From Sphingobacteriales bacterium (lineage in GTDB: Bacteria > Bacteroidota > Bacteroidia > Chitinophagales > LD1): DNA of 64,000 nucleotides. How positions within the stretch are numbered: position 1 is the first letter of the stretch; every line of letters begins with the position of its first letter. The notes beneath the pieces are model-generated. The model was not told where the DNA came from and searched no databases. It saw only the letters and a program-made list of their open reading frames with translations. Location of the stretch: the NCBI GenBank assembly GCA_018262795.1, contig JADFDM010000003.1, positions 266,523 to 330,522 on the forward strand. The letters are read 5' to 3'. This document shows positions 8,868-17,419 of this stretch, piece by piece. The translations under genes and the position numbers were made by a program.

Positions 8868-11410
8868 AACTGCAACTGCAAGCCGGCTCTTACGCCAAAG
8901 TTTCCATAGCGGAAACTAAAAGCATTGCCGCGCGGATCTTTATGCGTGACTCGCCAAAAAACATCTACGCGGAGCACCCGCAAAATATTTTCGATACCCA
9001 CGCTCAGTTCAATCAAAGGCATTTTATCGGCTGTTTGCAGTTTCACTAAACCCGTGTTGGAGGGATTTTCTTTCAAGTTGCCGAAGTTAGCAGCGCGGTT
9101 AGCGGCACTCAAATCGCCCCACCACATCCGCGCACTCCATACTTCGCGCAGTTTCAGTTTGCGAATACCCGGAATACGATTAAAGAGAATCCCTCCGAGA
9201 TGATGATCGAGTACAATTTTGACATAGCGATCTGCTATAAACTGATAATCGCGGATGGTGTTCATTCCATCCCAGTTGTACACATAGCTTTCATCGGCAT
9301 CGGGCATGTTCAGATATAGAAAGGGTAAGGTACCCCAAGTGCGGCCTACTTCAACGTTCCACCAGAGTTTGCCGAGCGGACCGAGTTTTTGATTGTCGCT
9401 GGCACCAAACACGAGGCGGTGATATTCAAAGTCAGAATTCATCAGTCCGCGAATACCATAGCCGTATTGCAGAAACACGATCGGATATTTACTGCCTAAG
9501 CTGAATCGGTTAAATTCTCCACTTAAAAATTTCTCCTGCCAAGCAAAACGTTGCGTAATGGTGAACTCGCTGATGTTTCCATTTTTGATTGTGGTATTGG
9601 GGCGGCCATCCTCGTTCTGTGTGTGATAGGCGAGATGAAATTTGCCCAAAGGTTCTAACCTGCGGTTCACAAAACCAATATCGAAGGAATAGCCAAAGTT
9701 GAACTCATAGTAATAATCGGCCTTCAACTCTTTTACGCCCACCAGCTTCATGGGAATATATTTTCCCTCTTCCACCCTGCGCACACCAAAGTTGGCGAGT
9801 AGCCCGGCATTTCCGTAAAATAAATTGTAGTTAGAGGTGGAAGAAATATCGTTGCGATAACTCAACCCGATAGATTGCCTCGGATTTTTTTTCAGCAGCC
9901 ATAAAAAGGAGCCTCCATATTTCACTCGCCTATCGCGGAGGCCGTAAGCAGCGTATCCTTCCAGCATCACATATTTGCTGAACTTATTACTGGTTTGCAT
10001 GCCGTACTTGAATCGCCAACCTTCGACATCATTGTAGGAGATAAAGGAAAAGATGTTGCCGATAGAAACAGGGCCGATATCCTTATAGCCGAGATAAATG
10101 GTTTGGAGAAGATTTAAGTAAGTTTTCACAATGGGCAAATTGCGCAGCGTGTCAATCATGTGGTACACTCGTTGCTCATTGATAGATAGCGTATCGTGTC
10201 GCGCTTTCTGCCAGTAACTATCGTCTCGGAGGTTAGATGAGTCGAGCACCACCACATCGCCTTTTTGTTTTACAAAGAGTGAATCCATTTCGTGTTCGGG
10301 AATATCCACCCGATAATCTTTGTAGGAAGAAGTTTTTCGCCCTATCAAACCCGGCCCCTTTTTGGGCTTAATGAAATTCACTACTAGCTTTTCTTTTTTC
10401 AGCATCCAAATGCTATCCTTCACGGGTACAAAATCATTGTAAAGGCTCATGCGCTTCACAAAATTCACATCGGCATCACTGCTCATCTTCATACTAATCT
10501 GCTTTAGCGCAAATACCGAGTCGGCAATCCACATATCGCCATCAAAGGTGAGTCCGCCTTTGAATTTGGGCATAAACTGAATTTTGTAACACCAGAAATT
10601 ATCAATCATTTGGCTATCCACTAAGTAGTAGTGATAGGAGTTCATGCCCACGGTGCTCAGAGGCGAAACAAACTGCCGTTGCAGCAGGTAAATCCAATCC
10701 TCATACACATCTATCTCCACATACATATTGCCGAGAAATTGCGTGAGGCTTATATCGTTGACTCCCGACACCTTAGAGGCTTTGATAATTTCCCGTTTGT
10801 CCACCGGGGTTTTTCGATAGTAGAAATCTGAAACCGTTTCCGTCATAAAGAAGGGGAGAAAAGGATGCTTCTCTGAAACACTGTCAATGTTGTTGAATAC
10901 AAATTTGAAGGGCTGAAAAATCTTTCGGTTCTTGAACTTATCTGTGAGGTCATCTAAGTCTATTTCAATTTTGTTGTACGCCTCATAGCCGTATGAGTCG
11001 AGGTTTTTCTTGTTGTGGATCGGCTTGTTTTCAATGGTGTTTCGCACAATGCGCAAGGCGGGATTTTCTCCGGGCACAATGACTACTTCTTGTAAGTTAA
11101 ACTCTGCGCGCTCCAGTTGAAAGTTGATAACCTGCTCCTTTGCTCCGGAAATTTTTCGAGCTACTTTCACATAACCCACCGAAGAGGCTTCTAAGGAATC
11201 GGCAGGCAGATTAATTTCTAACTGGTACTTGCCGTCAAAGTCGGTTTGCACCCCGTAAGTAGTTCCCTTTATCACCACATTAGCAAAGGGCACGGCTTCT
11301 TCCGTTTGCTTGTCGCTTACTTTGCCGTGCACTACTACCTTCTGCGAAAAGGCAGCGGTGAAAACAAATACACTAAAAATAACTGCCGCACCGATTCTGT
11401 TCACTGGCAA
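8864..11410 (-). CDS. DUF5686 outer-membrane protein with carboxypeptidase-regulatory-like domain
   Basis: An 848-residue exported protein. A signal peptide (cleavage near AAFSQ, about residue 23) precedes a carboxypeptidase-regulatory-like beta domain (about 25-110), whose VHGKVSDKQTEE start is like the plug-side domain of TonB-dependent receptors. The remaining 700 residues match DUF5686: a mixed region followed by alternating hydrophobic/aromatic strands and a final Phe, as expected for an outer-membrane beta barrel. Function in the family is unknown. The start codon must be TTG at 11410, because an in-frame TAG lies just upstream and no Met follows before the mature domain. The gene is convergent with the sulfur transporter and divergent from exonuclease III. 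Confidence 0.82.
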   Translation of the reverse strand: MPVNRIGAAVIFSVFVFTAAFSQKVVVHGKVSDKQTEEAVPFANVVIKGTTYGVQTDFDGKYQLEINLPADSLEASSVGYVKVARKISGAKEQVINFQLERAEFNLQEVVIVPGENPALRIVRNTIENKPIHNKKNLDSYGYEAYNKIEIDLDDLTDKFKNRKIFQPFKFVFNNIDSVSEKHPFLPFFMTETVSDFYYRKTPVDKREIIKASKVSGVNDISLTQFLGNMYVEIDVYEDWIYLLQRQFVSPLSTVGMNSYHYYLVDSQMIDNFWCYKIQFMPKFKGGLTFDGDMWIADSVFALKQISMKMSSDADVNFVKRMSLYNDFVPVKDSIWMLKKEKLVVNFIKPKKGPGLIGRKTSSYKDYRVDIPEHEMDSLFVKQKGDVVVLDSSNLRDDSYWQKARHDTLSINEQRVYHMIDTLRNLPIVKTYLNLLQTIYLGYKDIGPVSIGNIFSFISYNDVEGWRFKYGMQTSNKFSKYVMLEGYAAYGLRDRRVKYGGSFLWLLKKNPRQSIGLSYRNDISSTSNYNLFYGNAGLLANFGVRRVEEGKYIPMKLVGVKELKADYYYEFNFGYSFDIGFVNRRLEPLGKFHLAYHTQNEDGRPNTTIKNGNISEFTITQRFAWQEKFLSGEFNRFSLGSKYPIVFLQYGYGIRGLMNSDFEYHRLVFGASDNQKLGPLGKLWWNVEVGRTWGTLPFLYLNMPDADESYVYNWDGMNTIRDYQFIADRYVKIVLDHHLGGILFNRIPGIRKLKLREVWSARMWWGDLSAANRAANFGNLKENPSNTGLVKLQTADKMPLIELSVGIENILRVLRVDVFWRVTHKDPRGNAFSFRYGNFGVRAGLQLQF

Positions 11411-11437
11411 TAGTAACTACTGGTTTGCTTGAATGAT

Positions 11438-11445
11438 TATTTTTG
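11438..11445 (+). promoter_or_regulatory. Bacteroidota -7 promoter element (TATTTTTG) for the exonuclease gene
   Basis: TATTTTTG fits the Bacteroidota -7 consensus TAnnTTTG exactly and ends 22 bases before the ATG at 11468. No good -33 TTG is present. Its position inside the longer TTG-started reading frame argues for the shorter start. Confidence 0.45.
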
Positions 11446-11467
11446 GGAGCCACCGAAAATAGAGATT

Positions 11468-12241
11468 ATGCGCGAATTAAAAATTATCTCGTACAATGTA
11501 AATGGAATACGTGCGGCTGTTACAAAAGGATTTGTGCAATGGCTGCAAGAGGCTGCTCCCGATGTGATTTGCTTGCAGGAAACCAAAGTGCACAAAGATG
11601 ATTTTGACCCCAAGCCTTTTGAAGCGCTGGGCTATCACTGCTATTTGTTTGATGCAGCTAAAAAAGGATATAGCGGAGTGGCCGTATTCAGCAAAATAAA
11701 ACCCGATAACATCGTTTATGGCACCGGCAACTCTACCTACGATAGCGAAGGCCGCAACCTGCGCATAGATATTGGTGACCTGAGTATCATGAGCGCTTAT
11801 TTCCCCAGTGGTACTACGGGCGATGAAAGACAGGCGGTGAAGATGGCGTACCTCGATTTCTTTTTTAATTACATCCATGAGGTGGAGCAGCAGCGCAGCA
11901 AGCTCTTAGTGTGTGGCGATTACAACATTTGCCACCGCGAAATTGATATTCATAATCCGATTTCGAATAAAGATTCATCGGGCTTTAAGCCTGAAGAGCG
12001 AGCTTGGATGGAGAAATTTTTTGCCTCGGGGTTTATTGACACCTTCCGCTACTTTCATCAGGAAGCGCATCAGTATAGTTGGTGGAGTTTTCGCGCTAAT
12101 GCCAGAGCGAATAACAAAGGCTGGCGAATAGATTACATTTCGGCTACTAAAAACTTGGAAAAGAACTTGGTGGAATCGCAGCTATTTCAGCAGGTAAAGC
12201 ACAGCGATCACTGTCCGGTGTATTGTAAAATCAAGATTTGA
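11468..12241 (+). CDS. xth: Exodeoxyribonuclease III
   Basis: A 257-residue cytosolic protein of the endonuclease/exonuclease/phosphatase fold. It shows the AP-endonuclease motifs in order: ISYNVNGIRAA at the N-terminus, CLQETKVH near residue 36, a GDYNICH motif near residue 150, then WWSFRANARANNKGWRIDY and the closing KHSDHCPV. It cleaves DNA at abasic sites and degrades 3' ends in base-excision repair. I chose ATG 11468 (Met-Arg-Glu-Leu-Lys-Ile) over an upstream TTG because it gives the family length and leaves a -7 element upstream. The ceramidase-like gene follows after 8 bases. Confidence 0.93.
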   Translation: MRELKIISYNVNGIRAAVTKGFVQWLQEAAPDVICLQETKVHKDDFDPKPFEALGYHCYLFDAAKKGYSGVAVFSKIKPDNIVYGTGNSTYDSEGRNLRIDIGDLSIMSAYFPSGTTGDERQAVKMAYLDFFFNYIHEVEQQRSKLLVCGDYNICHREIDIHNPISNKDSSGFKPEERAWMEKFFASGFIDTFRYFHQEAHQYSWWSFRANARANNKGWRIDYISATKNLEKNLVESQLFQQVKHSDHCPVYCKIKI

Positions 12242-12249
12242 ATTCTGCT

Positions 12250-13062
12250 ATGAAAGACGAAACGAACTCTCGCAACTCGGCCGTTTTTATAATTCCGTTA
12301 TTGGTAGCTGTTTCTTCTTTCTCACTGTTTATACTGGCGGTTATCAACGGATGGATGGGACCGGCTCAAAATGTTGGAGGCGATTTTTGCGAAGGCCCTT
12401 ATGATGGACTTATTAAGCAGCCGGTGAACACTTGGAGCAATTTCGGTTTTATCACCGCAGGTCTTTTGGTTGCCTGGCAATTGATGAAAGGCACTTACCG
12501 GCAGCAGCGCAACATGCTGACGCAAAATGATTTCTCGGCTATTTTCTTTTCATCGCTGGTGGTGCTGCTTGGTCCGGGCTCTATGGCGATGCATGCTACC
12601 CTTACTCCTATCGGTGGCGAGTTGGATATGCTTTCGATGTATTTGATCTGTGCTTTTATGGTGGCTTATGCTACGCAGCGCTATTACCGCTGGGGAGCGC
12701 CACAGTTTGTAGTGGTGTTTATCTCCGTGATCGTTATTTGCGAAGTGGTGGGTCTGTATCATCCCCATTTGCCAATTATTGATTATGCGGGTAATGCCAT
12801 CTTCGGAGGGTTCATCATTACTGCCATTATCTTTGAAATGTTGAACAGTTTTGTGCGCAAAGCGCAGCACGAAAAGAAGTGGGGGGCGTTTGGATTGATT
12901 TCTCTGATCGCGGCCTTTGCCATCTGGAATTTTTGGAAAAATGATAGTCCGCTGTGCGACCCACACTCTCTTATTCAGGGTCACGCCATTTGGCATTTGT
13001 TAGATGCGCTGGCGGTGTACTTTTTGTTCCGCTACTATGTGAGCGAGCATAGGGAGGAATAG
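12250..13062 (+). CDS. Ceramidase-like CREST-superfamily membrane hydrolase
   Basis: A 270-residue protein with about seven transmembrane helices. The zinc site of alkaline ceramidases and related CREST hydrolases is complete, with matching spacing: Ser111-x3-His115, Asp126 eleven residues after that His, and His245-x3-His249 in the last helix (GHAIWHLLDAL). An N-terminal D-F-C-E (residues 45-48) and an NTWSN motif match the family's calcium-binding loop only in part. Known members cleave the amide bond of ceramides. Many Bacteroidota make sphingolipids, which makes this plausible, but other CREST members act on different lipids or are receptors. It lies 8 bases behind exonuclease III, probably cotranscribed without a functional link. 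Confidence 0.78.
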   Translation: MKDETNSRNSAVFIIPLLVAVSSFSLFILAVINGWMGPAQNVGGDFCEGPYDGLIKQPVNTWSNFGFITAGLLVAWQLMKGTYRQQRNMLTQNDFSAIFFSSLVVLLGPGSMAMHATLTPIGGELDMLSMYLICAFMVAYATQRYYRWGAPQFVVVFISVIVICEVVGLYHPHLPIIDYAGNAIFGGFIITAIIFEMLNSFVRKAQHEKKWGAFGLISLIAAFAIWNFWKNDSPLCDPHSLIQGHAIWHLLDALAVYFLFRYYVSEHREE

Positions 13063-13234
13063 GTGATTGGCGAATCGTTTCTCATTAGTCAGATGGAGAA
13101 CTCCACCACTATAACCCGTGTGGCGTTCACCGGTTAGAATTTAAGCATCATAGGAAGTTTGGCGGCTTCGCAACTTATTGGTACTACTACACTTAATCCC
13201 TTTTTGCTCAAGCCTGACAATGGCATCAAACGCC

Positions 13235-15076
13235 TCAACGAGCAGCCGGAAGAGTAAATACAAATGCCGTTCCGCCCAACTCACTGTCTTCGATCCCGAT
13301 GCGACCGCCTGTTTGGCCGATTATCTTTTTGCAGATAGAAAGCCCGATGCCGGTACCCGAATACTGTTCCTTGTGATGTAGCCGTTTAAAAAGATCAAAC
13401 ACCTTCTCCCGATGTTGCAGGGGTATCCCAATTCCGTTATCAGCTATGGTAATCTGATACATTTTCGGGTCCGAATCAGTGGTCACCGCCACTCTCACTT
13501 TTACTATTTCCTTATCGTTGTACTTCACCGCATTAGCTATCAGGTTTTGAAACACCTGCACCATTTGATGAGAGTCGGCCAACACATAAGGAAGGTCATC
13601 TGCATCCATATCTACCGGGCGCGAGCTGCTGCCCATAACAGTTCTACTGACTTCATCCAGCACATCGTTCAAGTCCACTTCCTGAAGAGCCGTATCTACC
13701 GTAGCCCTGGAGAAAAGTAGCAGCGAATCAATGAGTGAATACATTCGCTTAGCACCATCCGAAGCAAAACGCATATAAGCCGCCTGATCTTCATTTAGAT
13801 TCCCGGCTAAACTTTTCTCCAGCAACTGCATATAATTACTCACCATCCGCAGCGGCTCCTTTAAATCGTGCGAAGCCACATACGCAAACTGATTAAGCTC
13901 TGCATTTGACTGTTGCAGTCGCTCATTAAAAAGTTCAATCTCAATATTTTTCTTTTTCAGCAATTCCGATTCTTTCTCTTTCTTTTCCAGCTCGAAACGC
14001 AGCTTGGCTTCCGCTACTGCTGCGTGACGGTCAAACCCAATTCGCTCCGTTACTTGATCCACAAAATTCAGCAGTTTGCTATACGCCCCTTCATAATCTC
14101 CTATATCGGCCAAGGTAGTTGCCCAACCTTTATACACTACATTTAGAAATACTTTTGCGTTTGCTTTTAAAAGTATTTCTTCTGATTGCCGCAAATAGTC
14201 CAATGCCGCTTCATTGTTCCCTCTCATGCGTTCCGCTTCTGCCAGTTGGTGTAAAAGGAAGCCGAGCATCGGAGCATTGTCTAATTTTTTCAGCATTTCA
14301 TAGCCCTGTAGCATCAGCGGAATTCCTTTTTCAAAATTCTTTAGATGGCAATGAGCAAAGCCCACATTTGTTAAACAGGAAGCGCAACCCGTTAAGTCCT
14401 CCCCCTTTTCAAAGTGCTTTAATGCTTCTTCAAAGAGGGCCAATCGCTCTTCCATAGGGGCATCGTTCGGTAGCAGTGTAGCCTTTAAATTCCACACTCT
14501 TGCTTGTCCTGTACTATCACCAATGGAGGCAAATAATTTATCGGCTTTAGCCAAATATTCAAAATGTTCCTCTCCTACATCTATCTGTACAAATAGTTTG
14601 CTGAGATTATAGAAGGCATTGGCGAGGGTAGAGATTCCTCTCGGTGTAATGTTTTTGTACGCTTCCAGCAGGCCAATAGCCAGCAGATAATAATCGCGCG
14701 ATGCGATATAGTTTCCGATGATGTCGTTTTTTACCCCCAAGCTGTTCCATGCTTGTGCAGTCGCTTCGGGGTATTCCTCTTTGTCCACCACTTCCAGCAG
14801 TTCCTCCGCAATTTTAGCGGCCCCCTCATAGTCAGAAAGTACACTAAAAGAATAGCTGAGCCGCTCTCTAAAGCTATCAATTAGCAAGGGTACATTTTTC
14901 GCTTTTCGCGCGAGTTCGTAGGCTTTCTCCGCAAACTTTAAACCTTCCGGGTTTCGTTTCTTCCTAAATTCTCTGGCGGTGCGAAGCAGATCTTCAATTT
15001 CATTGTGCATATCATTTGGGTTTTGCGTTCGGTACGTTTTATAGGCACTTACTTTCAATTTATCACTAAAGTTCAT
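13235..15076 (-). CDS. Cytosolic TPR-containing sensor histidine kinase
   Basis: A 613-residue soluble protein without a signal peptide or membrane helices. Residues about 25-335 are helical TPR-like repeats. A coiled coil of about 45 residues follows (lysine/glutamate rich). The HisKA dimerisation helix carries SHDLKEPLR (phospho-acceptor His near residue 402). The HATPase domain has the N box (FQNLIANAVKYND), the G1 box (DNGIGI) and the G2 box (GTGIGLSI). It lacks a receiver domain, and no response regulator gene adjoins it, so it is an orphan kinase. TPR units probably sense a partner protein. A GTG at 15085 could add three residues; I prefer the ATG at 15076, while an in-frame Met 20 residues on is also possible. 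Confidence 0.86.
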   Translation of the reverse strand: MNFSDKLKVSAYKTYRTQNPNDMHNEIEDLLRTAREFRKKRNPEGLKFAEKAYELARKAKNVPLLIDSFRERLSYSFSVLSDYEGAAKIAEELLEVVDKEEYPEATAQAWNSLGVKNDIIGNYIASRDYYLLAIGLLEAYKNITPRGISTLANAFYNLSKLFVQIDVGEEHFEYLAKADKLFASIGDSTGQARVWNLKATLLPNDAPMEERLALFEEALKHFEKGEDLTGCASCLTNVGFAHCHLKNFEKGIPLMLQGYEMLKKLDNAPMLGFLLHQLAEAERMRGNNEAALDYLRQSEEILLKANAKVFLNVVYKGWATTLADIGDYEGAYSKLLNFVDQVTERIGFDRHAAVAEAKLRFELEKKEKESELLKKKNIEIELFNERLQQSNAELNQFAYVASHDLKEPLRMVSNYMQLLEKSLAGNLNEDQAAYMRFASDGAKRMYSLIDSLLLFSRATVDTALQEVDLNDVLDEVSRTVMGSSSRPVDMDADDLPYVLADSHQMVQVFQNLIANAVKYNDKEIVKVRVAVTTDSDPKMYQITIADNGIGIPLQHREKVFDLFKRLHHKEQYSGTGIGLSICKKIIGQTGGRIGIEDSELGGTAFVFTLPAAR

Positions 15077-15172
15077 TAGGAACACAAGGCTTTAAGTTTA
15101 CACGTCAGCCCACTTGAAGTAAAACTGTGTTGTGCGAATACTCTACTTGCTCCATGAAGTCATATCCTTTCA

Positions 15173-15733
15173 TTAAAGTAGTTTCTTCTGTTTAGAGTAT
15201 AGCAGCTTTAAATTTTTTTCTGAAATTCTGAAACCTGTCCCGTGATTTCTCACTGCTCCGCTTTCTTTCAAGTGCATTCGCAAGTCAAGAAGCATTTCAC
15301 TTTTGCCAAACGCTTCAAGAAATTGTTCTGGTGTCGGATGTTCCAGTAAAATTGCTTCTGTAAAATGAAAGTGTTCTTTCCCGTCAATCTCTTTCGTATC
15401 CGCGAAACCTAAAATGATTCTGTCCATTTTTGTCATGAACTTACCGGCCAAAACATAAGTGCTCCACTCTGCAAAATTGAAATCAGAATCTTTCTGTTTC
15501 ATCATCCAAACCGCACGGTTGAAAGTAAAAAGCGTAATCAAGGAGTTTGCTTTTTTTCTTGTGCCTTTTAATTCTACTCGCCCTCCAACATCTGGAATTG
15601 GAATATTTGATTCACTTGCGCCAAGTTCTTGTTCAAAGCAATGACCAACGCCAGTTGGGCCTTTTCTTGGAGTTGGAATGAACCCTTTTGTTTTAAGTTT
15701 TTGTAGTCGGTTGACGATTTCTTTTAGTTGCAT
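15173..15733 (-). CDS. Type II restriction endonuclease, MvaI/BcnI family
   Basis: A 186-residue protein. It contains RKGPTGVGHCFEQELG near residues 23-38 and PDVGGRVELKGTRK near 47-60, which together form the catalytic core of the MvaI/BcnI fold (Glu34, Asp48, Glu54-x-Lys56, a PD-(D/E)xK-type site), followed by SLITLFTFN. MvaI cuts CCWGG and BcnI cuts CCSGG, both as monomers; the site recognised here cannot be deduced. The protein is shorter than MvaI (about 245 residues) but has no obvious break. Its ATG follows the methyltransferase stop after one base, so it is expressed from the same operon. The locus is visibly AT-richer than its neighbours, which suggests horizontal acquisition. Confidence 0.85.
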   Translation of the reverse strand: MQLKEIVNRLQKLKTKGFIPTPRKGPTGVGHCFEQELGASESNIPIPDVGGRVELKGTRKKANSLITLFTFNRAVWMMKQKDSDFNFAEWSTYVLAGKFMTKMDRIILGFADTKEIDGKEHFHFTEAILLEHPTPEQFLEAFGKSEMLLDLRMHLKESGAVRNHGTGFRISEKNLKLLYSKQKKLL

Positions 15734-15734
15734 A

Positions 15735-17118
15735 TTAGTTTTTTTGGCACATCACAATGTATTCATTCTTCATGGTGGAAGCCGTTTCACCGGCAATATT
15801 TGAAGGACTGTTTTTAGATGGCATTCTTTTGTTTGGAATGTTTCTAACGATAGTTTCAATGTGAGTGAAATTATTTTCTTCAAAGAGTTGTGTAGTGATT
15901 TCGTCTGTCGGAATGTTCACGCCTTTGACCATGCGGTTGCCAACAACATAGCAAGCGTAGCCTCCTTTTTAGAGTAGTAGCAACATGATTGATTGATTGT
16001 TCATAGTCTTCGTAAAAAGAAATTACATCACGAACTCTTTCCTTATCTTCTTTTTGAATCGTTGAAATCACATCGTTCAAAACATCACTCTTGAAAAAAT
16101 GAATGTGCTTTCTCTTTTTCCCTCCCATGAGTTTGTTGTCAATTTGATTTGCTTGCGGATAGCCAAGCCACTCATTTGCAAGTCGTGAGTATTGCCCATA
16201 AGCAACAGTTGTCCGTGAGTCACCATAAGGTGGAGATGTAACAACAATGTCAACAGAATTCTCTTTCAAAATTTCTTTCGGAATATTTTCAACTGTGTTG
16301 AAATTGTAAATAGAAGTTAGCGAGCCCTTCTTGCAAGATTTTTCAAACTCAATCAACCCTGTTTTGTTTCTTGAAAGTTTTGCAATCATCACTCCAAACA
16401 CATCGGGGTCTATTCTCTCTTCAAAATCCTTTCTGCGAACAAGTTTGAACTCTCTTTGTTTTTGGTTTGAAACTTCTCTGACTGTTTCGCTAAATGCAAC
16501 TTTGAAAAAGTTTTTAATGGAAACATCGTTGATGTTTTCAATGTAGCCACGCAACACACCAAGTTTTTTCTGAACTGATTTCGTAAACCAAAAGTCAATG
16601 TTTTTGATTTCGGGGATGAGGACGGATTTTATTTTGTCAACCTGAAAGTTGATTGAGAAAAAATAATTCATGAAGTCATGAAGAAACAAATCCAAAACTT
16701 GAATGTCAGCTTTTGTTGTCTTTGCTGTTGCAATCAATCGTGCAAGTGGATTGATGTCTGTTCCGATTGCGTTCTTCCCTTCTAAATTTGCTTCCACAAG
16801 CGAAGTTCCAGTACCGCAATACGGGTCAAATAAAATTTTTGATTTACTCCCGTAAGTGCTAAGAATTCGTCTTGCGAGTTGCGGAATCATCATGGCAGGA
16901 TAGGAGTGAAAACAGTGAGTGAATTCTTTTGTGTTTGCTTTGCGAAAGTCCCAACTCTCATCAACGGTCTTGTTTGTCCGTTGAACGAAGTTGCGATATT
17001 CAACTTCAGGTTCGCTAATAAGATTTGAATGACATTTGCTATTCAAAGTTCTTTTTGTTGGCTTTGTTTTCTGTCGGCTGATTTTCTTTTTGGGAGTTTT
17101 TTGTTTTGATTTTACCAT
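15735..17118 (-). pseudogene. DNA (cytosine-N4 type) methyltransferase with a +1 frameshift
   Basis: The main frame runs from ATG 17118 and carries a Lys/Arg-rich N-terminus, motif I DPYCGTGT (residues 98-105, with GTDINPLA after it) and motif IV TSPPYG near residue 295. SPPY is typical of N4-cytosine methyltransferases. Near residue 382 the frame goes wrong and reads into unrelated sequence. The proper C-terminus (GGYACYVVGNRMVKG and on to 15735) lies in another frame. Removing one base from the five-T run at 15966-15970 joins the two into one protein of about 460 residues. The enzyme should protect host sites against the adjacent nuclease. As written it lacks its last 80 residues. The shift may be a base-call error, a phase-variable tract or real decay. 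Confidence 0.85.
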
Positions 17119-17261
17119 GCCTAAAGATTTCGATTTTCTTGTTCTTGTCAGTCAAAAATTAGTCAAATTTTTCAAAAGTCTGCTTGTTCAATGCTCGGTC
17201 GGTTGATGCAGGCACAGTCGTCAAAGAGTTTTGTATATCATCTGTATATGTGTATTGCTGT

Positions 17262-17269
17262 CAAATGTA
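17262..17269 (-). promoter_or_regulatory. Bacteroidota -7 element for the restriction-modification operon
   Basis: Read on the minus strand this is TACATTTG, an exact TAnnTTTG match, 143 bases before the methyltransferase ATG. No convincing -33 element accompanies it. It would produce a long leader. Confidence 0.3.
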
Positions 17270-17318
17270 AGTTAGAAAATAGAGTAAAACGGTTTAATTG
17301 TTCCCTTATATAACAGGC

Positions 17319-17327
17319 GGGGGGGGG
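17319..17327. repeat. G9 homopolymer tract in an intergenic region
   Basis: Nine consecutive G residues lie in the 301-base gap between the methyltransferase start (17118) and the sugar transporter start (17420). Apart from this tract and the -7 element at 17262, I see nothing else in the gap. Long mononucleotide runs in promoter regions can vary in length by slippage. Confidence 0.9.
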
Positions 17328-17419
17328 CAGGTGTACTGATAGCTGTCCATTTAGTGAAATGTGGATTCTTTCTACCAAAGGAATGATTCAATTTGCCTAC
17401 CATTAATATTCAAAACCAC

